64,000 nt of DNA from contig CBFIDE010000003.1 in assembly GCA_965661265.1 (NCBI GenBank), positions 62,001 to 126,000 of the forward strand, read 5' to 3'. How positions within the stretch are numbered: the first letter of the stretch is position 1; each line of letters opens with the position of its first letter. Below the pieces are notes generated by a model. That model was not told the DNA's origin. It worked only from the letters and a program-made list of their open reading frames with translations, and did not search any database. Both the position numbers and the translations under genes were made by a program. Source of the stretch: CBFIDE01 sp965661265 (lineage in GTDB: Bacteria; Bacteroidota; Bacteroidia; Flavobacteriales; Schleiferiaceae). Below are positions 8,690-16,168 of this stretch, piece by piece.

Positions 8690-9469
8690 ATGTCAGATCA
8701 CATTATTTCTGAATTTAAGAATGGTGTTTTGCACCTCAGAATGAATAGGCCAGATAAGTATAATAGCTTTATTAGGCCAATGGCTTTAGAGCTACAAGAT
8801 CAATTAGATAGGGCAGATTCTGATGAAAATATTAGAGCTGTTTTGCTTACCGGTGAGGGAAAGGCTTTTTGTGCAGGCCAAGACTTGGCAGAAGCTATTG
8901 ACCCAAATGGGCCTGAGCTTACCAAGATTGTTCAAGAGCATTATAATCCGATTATTTTAAAAATAAGAGAGCTAAGCGTTCCTGTAGTTGCAGCTGTAAA
9001 CGGTGTTGCAGCGGGTGCTGGGGCAAACATTGCCCTTGCTTGTGATATTGTCTTAGCCGCCAATAGCGCTAGTTTTATTCAAGCATTTTCTAAGATAGGT
9101 TTGATTCCGGATAGTGGCGGAACATATACTCTGCCTAGGTTAGTAGGATTACAAAGAGCCTCAGCCTTAATGATGCTTGGTGACAAAGTGAGTGCTGAAG
9201 ATGCTGTGAGTATGAATATGGTTTATGCAAATTATGCGGATGATGAGCTAATGGCTGAAGCGACTGCAATGGCTGAAAAATTGGCTAAAATGCCGACTAA
9301 AGCTTTAGCTCAGACAAAATGTTTATTGAATGCTTCTTTCTCCAATACTATGGATGAACAACTGAAGTTGGAAGACGCCTATCAAACTGAGGCCGGAAAA
9401 TCCCATGATTATAATGAGGGGGTGAGTGCGTTTTTGAAGAAAAGAAAGCCAAACTTTAAAGGAAATTAA
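8690..9469 (+). CDS. paaG: 1,2-epoxyphenylacetyl-CoA isomerase PaaG
   Basis: 259-residue crotonase-fold enzyme. FCAGQDL (60-66) and AAGAGA (107-112) form the CoA/oxyanion-hole signature, and the Asp of GLIPDSGGTY (D141) is the acidic residue expected in PaaG-type isomerases rather than the two Glu of ordinary hydratases. PaaG converts the ring 1,2-epoxide made by PaaABCE to the seven-membered oxepin-CoA. It is the first gene of a run with paaH 3 bases later, under its own TAnnTTTG promoter. Confidence 0.93.
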   Translation: MSDHIISEFKNGVLHLRMNRPDKYNSFIRPMALELQDQLDRADSDENIRAVLLTGEGKAFCAGQDLAEAIDPNGPELTKIVQEHYNPIILKIRELSVPVVAAVNGVAAGAGANIALACDIVLAANSASFIQAFSKIGLIPDSGGTYTLPRLVGLQRASALMMLGDKVSAEDAVSMNMVYANYADDELMAEATAMAEKLAKMPTKALAQTKCLLNASFSNTMDEQLKLEDAYQTEAGKSHDYNEGVSAFLKKRKPNFKGN

Positions 9470-9472
9470 TAG

Positions 9473-10630
9473 ATGAATATTGGAATAGTTGGGGCAGGAG
9501 CAATGGGAGCAGGAATTGCTCAGGTAGCTGCCCAAAACGGAGAAAATGTCGTTCTCTTTGATGCATTTGAAAGCGCTATTGAAAAAGCTAAAGCTTCTCA
9601 TGCAAAAATTTTGGCCCGTCTTGTGGAAAAAGGGAGATTGGAGAATGGTCAAGACAAAGAAATTATTTCTAGAATAAATTATTGCTCAGAATGGAGTGAG
9701 CTTGCCGATTCAAACGTGGTTATTGAAGCTGTAATTGAAAAATTAGAGCTGAAGAAAGAAATATTTAAAAACTTGGAATCCATAGTTTCAGACAACTGTA
9801 TTTTGGCTAGTAATACATCAAGCCTCTCTATTGCCAGTTTAGCAAATGGATTGTCAAACCCGAATAGAGTATTAGGTATTCACTTTTTTAATCCGGCACC
9901 TTTAATGCCTCTGGTCGAGATTATTCCGGCCGTTTCTAGTGATATGGAAATTGTTAAAAAAGCAAAAGAAATTATAGACTCTTGGTCTAAAGTTACCGTT
10001 ATGGCTAAGGATACTCCAGGCTTTATTGTAAATAGAGTAGCTAGACCATTTTATGGAGAAGCAATCAGAGTTTTAGAGGAAGGGCTGGCTGACGAAGTTA
10101 GTATTGACTGGGTAATGACAGAATTAGGAGGCTTTAAAATGGGCCCTTTTACATTGACTGACTTTATAGGGCATGATGTAAATTATGCTGTAACTGAAAC
10201 TGTGTTCAAAGAGTTCTTTTATGATCAGAGGTATAAGCCAAGTTTCACACAAAAAAGACTGGTGGAAGCCGGCTGGTTAGGAAGAAAAACAGGAAAGGGT
10301 TTTTACGATTATACTGAAGGAGCTGTTAAGCCAGAACCAAGAATAGATAATGCGAAAGCACAAAGGATATTGAACCGCATTTTGGTCATGCTTATTAATG
10401 AAGCTGCGGATGCATTATTCTTAAATATTGCATCTAAGGAGGATATAGATACCGCCATGATTAAAGGAGTGAACTATCCAAAAGGACTCTTGAAATGGGC
10501 AGATGAAATTGGAATTGAACAGTGCGTAATGCAATTGGATAAATTGTACCTTGAGTACGGCGAGGACAGATATAGATGCAGCCCAATGCTTAGAAAAAAA
10601 CTTAGAGAAGGAACTAAATTTTATAATTAA
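9473..10630 (+). CDS. paaH: 3-hydroxyacyl-CoA dehydrogenase PaaH
   Basis: 385 residues. An N-terminal NAD-binding Rossmann fold with GAGAMGAGIAQ (7-17) is followed by the IHFFNPAP segment carrying the catalytic His and two C-terminal 3HCDH helical domains (VNRVARPFYGEA; the second from about residue 295). It oxidises 3-hydroxyadipyl-CoA to 3-oxoadipyl-CoA with NAD+. It is shorter than the roughly 475-residue E. coli enzyme but has both C-terminal domains in reduced form. Its stop overlaps the start of the membrane gene downstream by one base, so the permease is co-translated with paaH. Confidence 0.92.
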   Translation: MNIGIVGAGAMGAGIAQVAAQNGENVVLFDAFESAIEKAKASHAKILARLVEKGRLENGQDKEIISRINYCSEWSELADSNVVIEAVIEKLELKKEIFKNLESIVSDNCILASNTSSLSIASLANGLSNPNRVLGIHFFNPAPLMPLVEIIPAVSSDMEIVKKAKEIIDSWSKVTVMAKDTPGFIVNRVARPFYGEAIRVLEEGLADEVSIDWVMTELGGFKMGPFTLTDFIGHDVNYAVTETVFKEFFYDQRYKPSFTQKRLVEAGWLGRKTGKGFYDYTEGAVKPEPRIDNAKAQRILNRILVMLINEAADALFLNIASKEDIDTAMIKGVNYPKGLLKWADEIGIEQCVMQLDKLYLEYGEDRYRCSPMLRKKLREGTKFYN

Positions 10631-12105
10631 TGTATAGCTTATTAATCAGCCAACTTTGGAAGAAAAACATCAGAGGAGGATACTTTAAGCAAAAATTAGG
10701 AGTGAAAATTCTCTTGGCCTTTACAATCCTGTATTTCGGAGTGGCTTTCGGTTTATTAGGATATTTCATGCCGGAAATTTTAGGAGAAGCTTTTAATGAG
10801 CCAAAGCTGATAAGCCCCTATTTTATGGGCCTGGTTCTATATTATATTATGGCAGATATAGGAATCCGCTTTTTTATGCAAGACTTAAATGCCTTAACAA
10901 TTAAGCACTATTTATGTCAACCAATTCCTAGAAAAAAAGTAATTCATCTATTACTTGGAGGAAGCGTTTTAAACTTTTTTAACTTCTTTCCCTTACTCTT
11001 CATTATCCCGTTTTTATTCAGAAGTGTGGTGCCAGAATACGGCTGGTTAAATGGAGTTTCTTGGCTAATAGGAATGCTTTCTTTGGTTTTTATAAGTCAT
11101 TATTTGGCTATCTATCTAAAAAGAGCGTTAGCGGTTAAACCGATAATTTTAATCGTAGCGCTTTTAATTCTAGGCGGCTTAGGATTTGCTGATTATGCTG
11201 AGGTATTTAGTCTATTTGAAGTTTCTAAAACCGCTTTGAGCGTCCTTCTTACAACCCCAGGCCTAGGCCTGGCTTTCACAGCTCTCTTATTCTTGGTATA
11301 TCGATTAAATTATAGCTTTTTAGAACAGCAGATTTATGTAGATAACTGGAAGGTTAAAGCGACTGAAGTAAAAGAAGGGCAATTTGATTTTGTTGCTAAT
11401 AAAGGCATGACTGGGATGATGCTTGCTAATGAATTAAAGTTAGTTTTCAGAAATAAGAGGACTAAAAGTATCTTGATGATGAGTTTGTTTTTCAGTTTCT
11501 ATGGATTGATTTTTTATACAAACGAAAGTTTTACGGGAGCCACCATGTATCTTTTTGCCGGGATTTTCATGACCGGTAGTTTTATGATTAATTATGGGCA
11601 GTTTTTGGTGGCTTGGGAAAGCGCCTATTTTGATGGTATTCTAACAAGGAACTATCCCATGGGAGCTTACTTTAAATCTAAGCTGATACTCTTCACCTTT
11701 ACAGGTGTAGTATGCTATATTTTAACCATTCCCTACATCTACTTTGGAACAGAAATTCTTTATATGCATACAGCAGCATTCCTATACAATATCGGAATCA
11801 ACAGTATGGTCTTGATATTCGCAAGCACTTATAACTATAAAAGAATAGATCTCTCGCAAGGTTCTGCTTTCAATTACCAGGGAACAAGTGCTGTTCAGTT
11901 TGTTATAGTGCTTCCTCTCTTAATTCTACCAATATTACTATTTAAAGGGGTGGAGATTATTTGGGGGCAGAATGTAGGTTTTATCGTTTTAGGTAGCGTT
12001 GGGCTGTTAGGCCTTGCAAGTTCTCCTTATTTGATAAAAGAAATAACTAAGAATTTTTACGAAAAGAAATATAAGATGGCTGCAGGCTATCGTGCTAAAG
12101 ACTAA
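10630..12105 (+). CDS. DUF5687 family ABC-type permease
   Basis: 491 residues with about 12 predicted hydrophobic segments and the N-terminal pattern LISQLWKKNIRGGYFKQK typical of the Bacteroidota DUF5687 family. These proteins pair with a separate ATP-binding subunit; the next gene at 12111 supplies it. No substrate is known for the family. The gene sits between paaH and the ferredoxin, overlapping paaH, so it is expressed with phenylacetate degradation. Export of a toxic pathway side-product or a maintenance role is possible but unproven. Confidence 0.88.
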   Translation: MYSLLISQLWKKNIRGGYFKQKLGVKILLAFTILYFGVAFGLLGYFMPEILGEAFNEPKLISPYFMGLVLYYIMADIGIRFFMQDLNALTIKHYLCQPIPRKKVIHLLLGGSVLNFFNFFPLLFIIPFLFRSVVPEYGWLNGVSWLIGMLSLVFISHYLAIYLKRALAVKPIILIVALLILGGLGFADYAEVFSLFEVSKTALSVLLTTPGLGLAFTALLFLVYRLNYSFLEQQIYVDNWKVKATEVKEGQFDFVANKGMTGMMLANELKLVFRNKRTKSILMMSLFFSFYGLIFYTNESFTGATMYLFAGIFMTGSFMINYGQFLVAWESAYFDGILTRNYPMGAYFKSKLILFTFTGVVCYILTIPYIYFGTEILYMHTAAFLYNIGINSMVLIFASTYNYKRIDLSQGSAFNYQGTSAVQFVIVLPLLILPILLFKGVEIIWGQNVGFIVLGSVGLLGLASSPYLIKEITKNFYEKKYKMAAGYRAKD

Positions 12106-12110
12106 TAATT

Positions 12111-12854
12111 ATGGATAAAATCATACAGGTTTCTGGGATCACAAAAATTTATGAGGCCGATACTGTCCTTAATATTGAATCCTTAGAATTGAATAAAGGA
12201 GAGTCTCTTGGCATAGTAGGTAATAACGGAGCCGGTAAAACAACTCTCTTCAGACTTTTATTAGACTTAATTGAACCTACCAAAGGGAGCGTCATGTCAA
12301 TGGGAGAGAATGTTGCTCGCTCTGAACATTGGAAGTCTTATACAGGCAGTTTTCTAGACGAAGGATTCTTGATAGATTATTTAAGTCCAGATGAATTTTT
12401 TGAATTTGTAGGTAAGCTTCATGGCTTAGATAAAGCAGAGCTCCAAAGCAAACTTGATAAGTACAACGATTTCTTTAAAGACGAAATCAGAGGAAAAAAG
12501 AAATACATTAGAGATCTGTCTAAAGGAAATCAGAAGAAGGTAGGTATTGTTGCCGCTTTATTAGGAGAACCAGAGCTTTTAATTCTAGATGAGCCATTTG
12601 CAAACTTAGATCCATCTACTCAATATCAATTGAGAGATGAGCTTAAAAAACTAGACCATGAAACAGAAATCACCATGATTATTTCTAGCCATGATATTGT
12701 TCATGTCACAGAATTCTGCCAAAGAATTGTTGTTTTAGATAAAGGTCAAATTGTAAAGGACATTCATACAAACTCTGAAACGCTTGCGGAACTAGAATCA
12801 TTCTTTAGCAAAAAAATAAGAGGTGAAGAAGTTCAAAGTACAGTTTCAGAATAA
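12111..12854 (+). CDS. ABC transporter ATP-binding protein
   Basis: 247 residues. Walker A GNNGAGKT at 37-44, the ABC signature as LSKGN at 136-140, Walker B LLILDEP ending at 162 with catalytic Glu161, and the switch His in SSHD. One nucleotide-binding domain, no membrane segments: it energises the DUF5687 permease encoded 5 bases upstream. Its last 32 bases overlap the GTG-initiated ferredoxin gene. Confidence 0.93.
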   Translation: MDKIIQVSGITKIYEADTVLNIESLELNKGESLGIVGNNGAGKTTLFRLLLDLIEPTKGSVMSMGENVARSEHWKSYTGSFLDEGFLIDYLSPDEFFEFVGKLHGLDKAELQSKLDKYNDFFKDEIRGKKKYIRDLSKGNQKKVGIVAALLGEPELLILDEPFANLDPSTQYQLRDELKKLDHETEITMIISSHDIVHVTEFCQRIVVLDKGQIVKDIHTNSETLAELESFFSKKIRGEEVQSTVSE

Positions 12855-13149
12855 AATTATTGAGGTTGACCCCTCCAAAAATTTAAGGGATGAACTCTTA
12901 AAGGCTGGCTTGAGTCCCTATAATGGGAGTTCGGAATATTTAAATTGCAGAGGTTTTGGAAGCTGCGGAACCTGTGCCTTAGAGGTAAAAGGAAAGCTAA
13001 GCCCAAAAACAAGAATGGAAAAATGGCGACTTAATTTTCCGCCACACAAAGCAGATTCCGGTTTAAGACTGGCCTGTCAAGTCAAAGCACAGTCAGATTT
13101 AAGTCTAAAAAAGCACAAAGGATTTTGGGGCAGTCAACTAGAAAAATAG
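12823..13149 (+). CDS. 2Fe-2S ferredoxin, stand-alone, cyanobacterial-like
   Basis: 108 residues starting at a GTG inside the end of the ATPase gene. Cysteines 42, 48, 51 and 85 give C-x5-C-x2-C-x33-C, in NCRGFGSCGTCALEV and LRLACQ. The FPPH motif and the C-terminal KGFWG resemble, from memory, a subgroup of plant and cyanobacterial ferredoxins more than the ferredoxin domain of PaaE. It presumably carries one electron at a time to an oxygenase or reductase. It could back up PaaE in feeding the epoxidase, but no evidence beyond the neighbourhood shows that. The GTG start and 32-base overlap are inferred from the conserved N-terminal beta strand. Confidence 0.88.
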   Translation: MKKFKVQFQNKIIEVDPSKNLRDELLKAGLSPYNGSSEYLNCRGFGSCGTCALEVKGKLSPKTRMEKWRLNFPPHKADSGLRLACQVKAQSDLSLKKHKGFWGSQLEK

Positions 13150-13169
13150 ATTAAACCAACAACAAACTT

Positions 13170-13177
13170 TACCTTTG
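13170..13177 (+). promoter_or_regulatory. -7 element TACCTTTG before the unknown paa-region gene
   Basis: Exact TAnnTTTG match only 6 bases before the ATG at 13184, which would give an almost leaderless transcript. It marks a second promoter inside the paa region, driving the unknown gene, paaI, paaJ and paaY. Confidence 0.6.
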
Positions 13178-13183
13178 CACTCT

Positions 13184-13687
13184 ATGAATAAAGCAAGAGA
13201 TTTTGTCAGTTTAGCAATCGCTGATTTTGAGGCCTTAAGTGAAAAAGAAAAGGGGCCTTTAGTTTTAGAGATTATGGATGATCAACCTATTTTAATGGGA
13301 TACTTGACTAATCTAGCGGATGACTTTACCGATGAAGAGCATGAAGCTTTGGTAGACTCAACCATTATCCTGATCAATGCCTTCATTTCTGCTGGAATTG
13401 CCGTAAATATGATTCCTCATCAAATTGTTGAGGAAGTGATAGACGAGAAATTAGAGCAGTACGCCGCCGCGGCAGAACAAGAAGATTTAGAATTGAAAGA
13501 TCTTGATCAACTTTCCGATAGCCCAAAGGTTTTTCAAGACCTTAAAACAAGAGCTATCTTCCATGCAAAATTAGCAGAGGAATCATTGGAGAAGCAATTT
13601 AATTATAGCCTCATTCTAGATACCATTGTTAGTATGGTAGAGCGCAATGCAGCTCAATCTTTAGAAGGAAAATCTAATGAAGACTAG
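13184..13687 (+). CDS. Conserved hypothetical acidic protein in the paa region
   Basis: 167 residues, mostly helical and strongly acidic, with no signal peptide, membrane segment or motif I recognise. A hydrophobic helix around residues 60-80 (TIILINAFISAGIAV) is flanked by Glu-rich stretches. The ATG at 13184 is preferred to the TTG three codons earlier because the -7 promoter TACCTTTG covers that TTG. The 3' end overlaps the paaI start by 11 bases, so it is coupled to the phenylacetate genes. Function unknown. Confidence 0.75.
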   Translation: MNKARDFVSLAIADFEALSEKEKGPLVLEIMDDQPILMGYLTNLADDFTDEEHEALVDSTIILINAFISAGIAVNMIPHQIVEEVIDEKLEQYAAAAEQEDLELKDLDQLSDSPKVFQDLKTRAIFHAKLAEESLEKQFNYSLILDTIVSMVERNAAQSLEGKSNED

Positions 13688-14090
13688 AGCTGAAGAAATA
13701 GTAAAAGATAAAATGCTAGCTAATGATGCTTTTAGTCAATGGCTTGGAATAGAAGTGCTAGAACTAAAAGAAGGCTACTGTAAATTATCAATGCGCTTGC
13801 GCGATGAAATGACCAATGGATTTAAAATTGCGCACGGTGGAATAAGCTACTCTCTTGCGGATTCTGCTCTTGCTTTTGCCAGCAATTCATATGGTAGACA
13901 GGCCTTATCGATAGAAACAAGTATATCTCATTTGAAATCAGTTAAGATTTCAGATGAATTAATCGCGGAAGCGAAAGAAATATCAAGATCAAATAAATTA
14001 GGCATTTATCATGTCACGATTAGCTCAAATAATAATTTAATCGCGGACTTTAAAGGTACAGTTTATCTTAGTTCACGTGAATGGGAATAA
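13677..14090 (+). CDS. paaI: Phenylacetate-pathway thioesterase PaaI
   Basis: 137-residue hotdog-fold protein. NGFKIAHGGISYSLAD (from N47) holds the HGG turn and the catalytic Asp62 of PaaI-type thioesterases. PaaI releases CoA from ring-hydroxylated phenylacetyl-CoA dead-end products and so protects the CoA pool. It overlaps the upstream unknown gene and is followed at once by the thiolase. Confidence 0.92.
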   Translation: MKTRAEEIVKDKMLANDAFSQWLGIEVLELKEGYCKLSMRLRDEMTNGFKIAHGGISYSLADSALAFASNSYGRQALSIETSISHLKSVKISDELIAEAKEISRSNKLGIYHVTISSNNNLIADFKGTVYLSSREWE

Positions 14091-14092
14091 AT

Positions 14093-15301
14093 ATGAAAGA
14101 AGCATTTATAGTAGACGGAACGCGCAGTCCAATTGGGAATTTTGGAGGAGCTTTATCTGCCGTTAGATCGGATGATTTAGTAGCTCATGTCATCAAAAGC
14201 CTAATGGAGAAAAACCCAAGTTTAGACCCTACATCAATAGCTGATGTAATTATTGGTTGTGCAAATCAGGCGGGAGAGGATAATAGAAATGTTGCTAGAA
14301 TGTCTAGCCTATTAGCCGGCTTACCTTTTAGCGTGCCAGGAGAAACGGTGAATAGATTATGTGCCTCAGGGATGAGTGCTGCTGCCCAAGCTTTTAGAGC
14401 GGTAAGAAATGGAGATGGCGATATTTTTGTGAGTGGAGGAGTGGAGAGCATGACCAGAGCTCCTTATGTGACTAGCAAGCCGAGTAAAGCCTTTGGAACA
14501 GATTCTAAAATGTATGACAGTAGTTTTGGATGGCGATTTGTAAACCCAAAAATGTTTGAGCTTTATGGAACAGATGCCATGGGCGAAACCGCTGAAAACT
14601 TAGTGGATCAATTTGCAATTAGTAGAGAAGACCAAGATGCTTTTGCACTTTGGAGTCAGCAGAAAGCAACTGCCGCTCAAGAGAATGGAAGATTGGCAAT
14701 GGAAATCACTCCTGTTTCGATTCCACAGAGAAAGGCAGATCCGATCATCTTTGTAAAAGACGAATTTGTAAAGCCTAAATCAAGCCTTGAGATACTTTCA
14801 AAGCTAAGACCGGCCTTTAGAAAAGAAGGAGGAACAGTGACTGCTGGAAATGCTAGTGGACTAAATGATGGGGCTGGAGCTTTATTGATTGCTTCAGAAA
14901 AAGGATTAAGGGATCAGAACTTAAAGCCGATGGCCAGAATTGTTTCTATGGGTGTTGCCGGAGTAGAGCCTAGAATAATGGGTATTGGGCCGGTTTATGC
15001 CAGCGAAATAGCTTTAGAAAAAGCAGACCTTACTCTAGATGATATGGATATCATTGAGTTGAATGAGGCTTTTGCAGCTCAGGCACTTGCTTGTACTAGA
15101 AGAATGGGCCTTGAGGATAACGACCCAAGAATAAACCCCAATGGAGGTGCGATAGCATTAGGCCATCCTCTAGGAATGAGCGGTAGTAGATTGCTTCAAA
15201 CTGCAGCCCTTGAACTGCAGAAAACGGGAAAGAGATATGCGCTTTGTACAATGTGTATAGGCGTTGGACAAGGATATGCGGTAATTATAGAAAGAGCTTA
15301 A
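14093..15301 (+). CDS. paaJ: 3-oxoadipyl-CoA thiolase PaaJ
   Basis: 402 residues from the ATG at 14093, giving the canonical MKEAFIVDGTRSPIGNFGG N-terminus; an ATG four codons earlier overlaps paaI and is less likely. The nucleophile Cys90 is in NRLCASGMS, His358 in ALGHPLG and the second Cys388 in CIGVGQG, the complete thiolase triad. PaaJ cleaves 3-oxoadipyl-CoA and, in E. coli, also the earlier 3-oxo-5,6-dehydrosuberyl-CoA. It directly abuts paaY. Confidence 0.93.
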   Translation: MKEAFIVDGTRSPIGNFGGALSAVRSDDLVAHVIKSLMEKNPSLDPTSIADVIIGCANQAGEDNRNVARMSSLLAGLPFSVPGETVNRLCASGMSAAAQAFRAVRNGDGDIFVSGGVESMTRAPYVTSKPSKAFGTDSKMYDSSFGWRFVNPKMFELYGTDAMGETAENLVDQFAISREDQDAFALWSQQKATAAQENGRLAMEITPVSIPQRKADPIIFVKDEFVKPKSSLEILSKLRPAFRKEGGTVTAGNASGLNDGAGALLIASEKGLRDQNLKPMARIVSMGVAGVEPRIMGIGPVYASEIALEKADLTLDDMDIIELNEAFAAQALACTRRMGLEDNDPRINPNGGAIALGHPLGMSGSRLLQTAALELQKTGKRYALCTMCIGVGQGYAVIIERA

Positions 15302-15898
15302 ATGATTTACGAATTCAATGGTTTTAAACCAATAATCGCGGAAAGCGCCTTCATTCACAAAACAGCCAGCATCATTGGAAATGTCCATATTGGTGAAAAT
15401 GTTTACGTTGGTCCAGGTGCGGCAATTAGAGGCGATTGGGGAGAGATAATTATTGAAGATGGCTGTAATGTACAAGAGAATTGTACCATTCATATGTTTC
15501 CAGGAATAAGCATTAGGCTAGAAAAAGGAGCACATATTGGGCATGGAGCGATTATCCACGGAGCTAATATTGGCGCAAATTGTCTAGTTGGAATGAATGC
15601 CGTTGTAATGGATAAAGTAAAGCTTGGAAAAGAAAGCATTGTTGGGGCCTTGAGTTTTATTAAGGCGGATACCGATATTCCTGAAAGAAGCTTAGTTGTA
15701 GGAAATCCCGCAAAAATAATTAAGCAGGTATCTGATGAAATGATCGCTTGGAAAACTACTGGCACAGAGATATATCAAAACTTACCAAAACAGTCTTACC
15801 ACAGTTTAAAAGAATGTGAGCCATTGAGGTCAGCAGAAGAGAATAGACCAAAGCAAGAAGATATTTATCAGCTCTGGGTGGATCAAAAAAACAAATAG
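15302..15898 (+). CDS. paaY: PaaY hexapeptide-repeat protein (gamma-carbonic-anhydrase family thioesterase)
   Basis: 198 residues. Left-handed beta-helix hexapeptide repeats run from about residue 15 to 130 (IGNVHIGENVYVGPGAAIRG, IGHGAIIHGA), with metal-binding His residues of the gamma-carbonic anhydrase type, then a helical tail. In phenylacetate clusters this family is PaaY, a thioesterase acting on shunt products of the oxepin-CoA aldehyde. Starts one base after the paaJ stop and ends where the VF530-like gene begins. Confidence 0.9.
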   Translation: MIYEFNGFKPIIAESAFIHKTASIIGNVHIGENVYVGPGAAIRGDWGEIIIEDGCNVQENCTIHMFPGISIRLEKGAHIGHGAIIHGANIGANCLVGMNAVVMDKVKLGKESIVGALSFIKADTDIPERSLVVGNPAKIIKQVSDEMIAWKTTGTEIYQNLPKQSYHSLKECEPLRSAEENRPKQEDIYQLWVDQKNK

Positions 15899-16120
15899 AT
15901 GCAAGAACAGCAGAACAATCCTTTACATGGAGTGAAATTAGCTGAGATTGTAGAATTTCTTCACAAGTATTATGGCTGGGAAGAGCTGGCAGCTCTTATA
16001 CCGGTTCGTTGTTTTCAGTTTGACCCGAGTGTCAAATCAAGTTTAACCTTTTTGAGAAAGACCCCTTGGGCAAGAGAAAAGGCAGAAAACTTATACCTGA
16101 AAACTCTGAAAAGACATTAA
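15899..16120 (+). CDS. VF530 family (DUF2132) small protein
   Basis: 73 residues matching the VF530/DUF2132 pattern: LHGVKL, then Y-G-W-x-x-L, IPVRCFQFDPSVKSSLTFLRKTPWAR. A member from Vibrio was described as a small helical DNA-binding protein; the cellular role is unknown. It begins immediately after the paaY stop, so it is probably the last gene of that transcription unit. A regulatory role in the paa genes cannot be shown from sequence. Confidence 0.88.
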   Translation: MQEQQNNPLHGVKLAEIVEFLHKYYGWEELAALIPVRCFQFDPSVKSSLTFLRKTPWAREKAENLYLKTLKRH

Positions 16121-16168
16121 GTTCTAATGATCTCTTTCTATATTAGCCTTCATCCTTAAATTATTAAA

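Noticed and set aside
15170..15765. Long antisense frames opposite paaJ and paaY
   Set aside because: They mirror strongly supported genes, start without promoters and have no recognisable domains.
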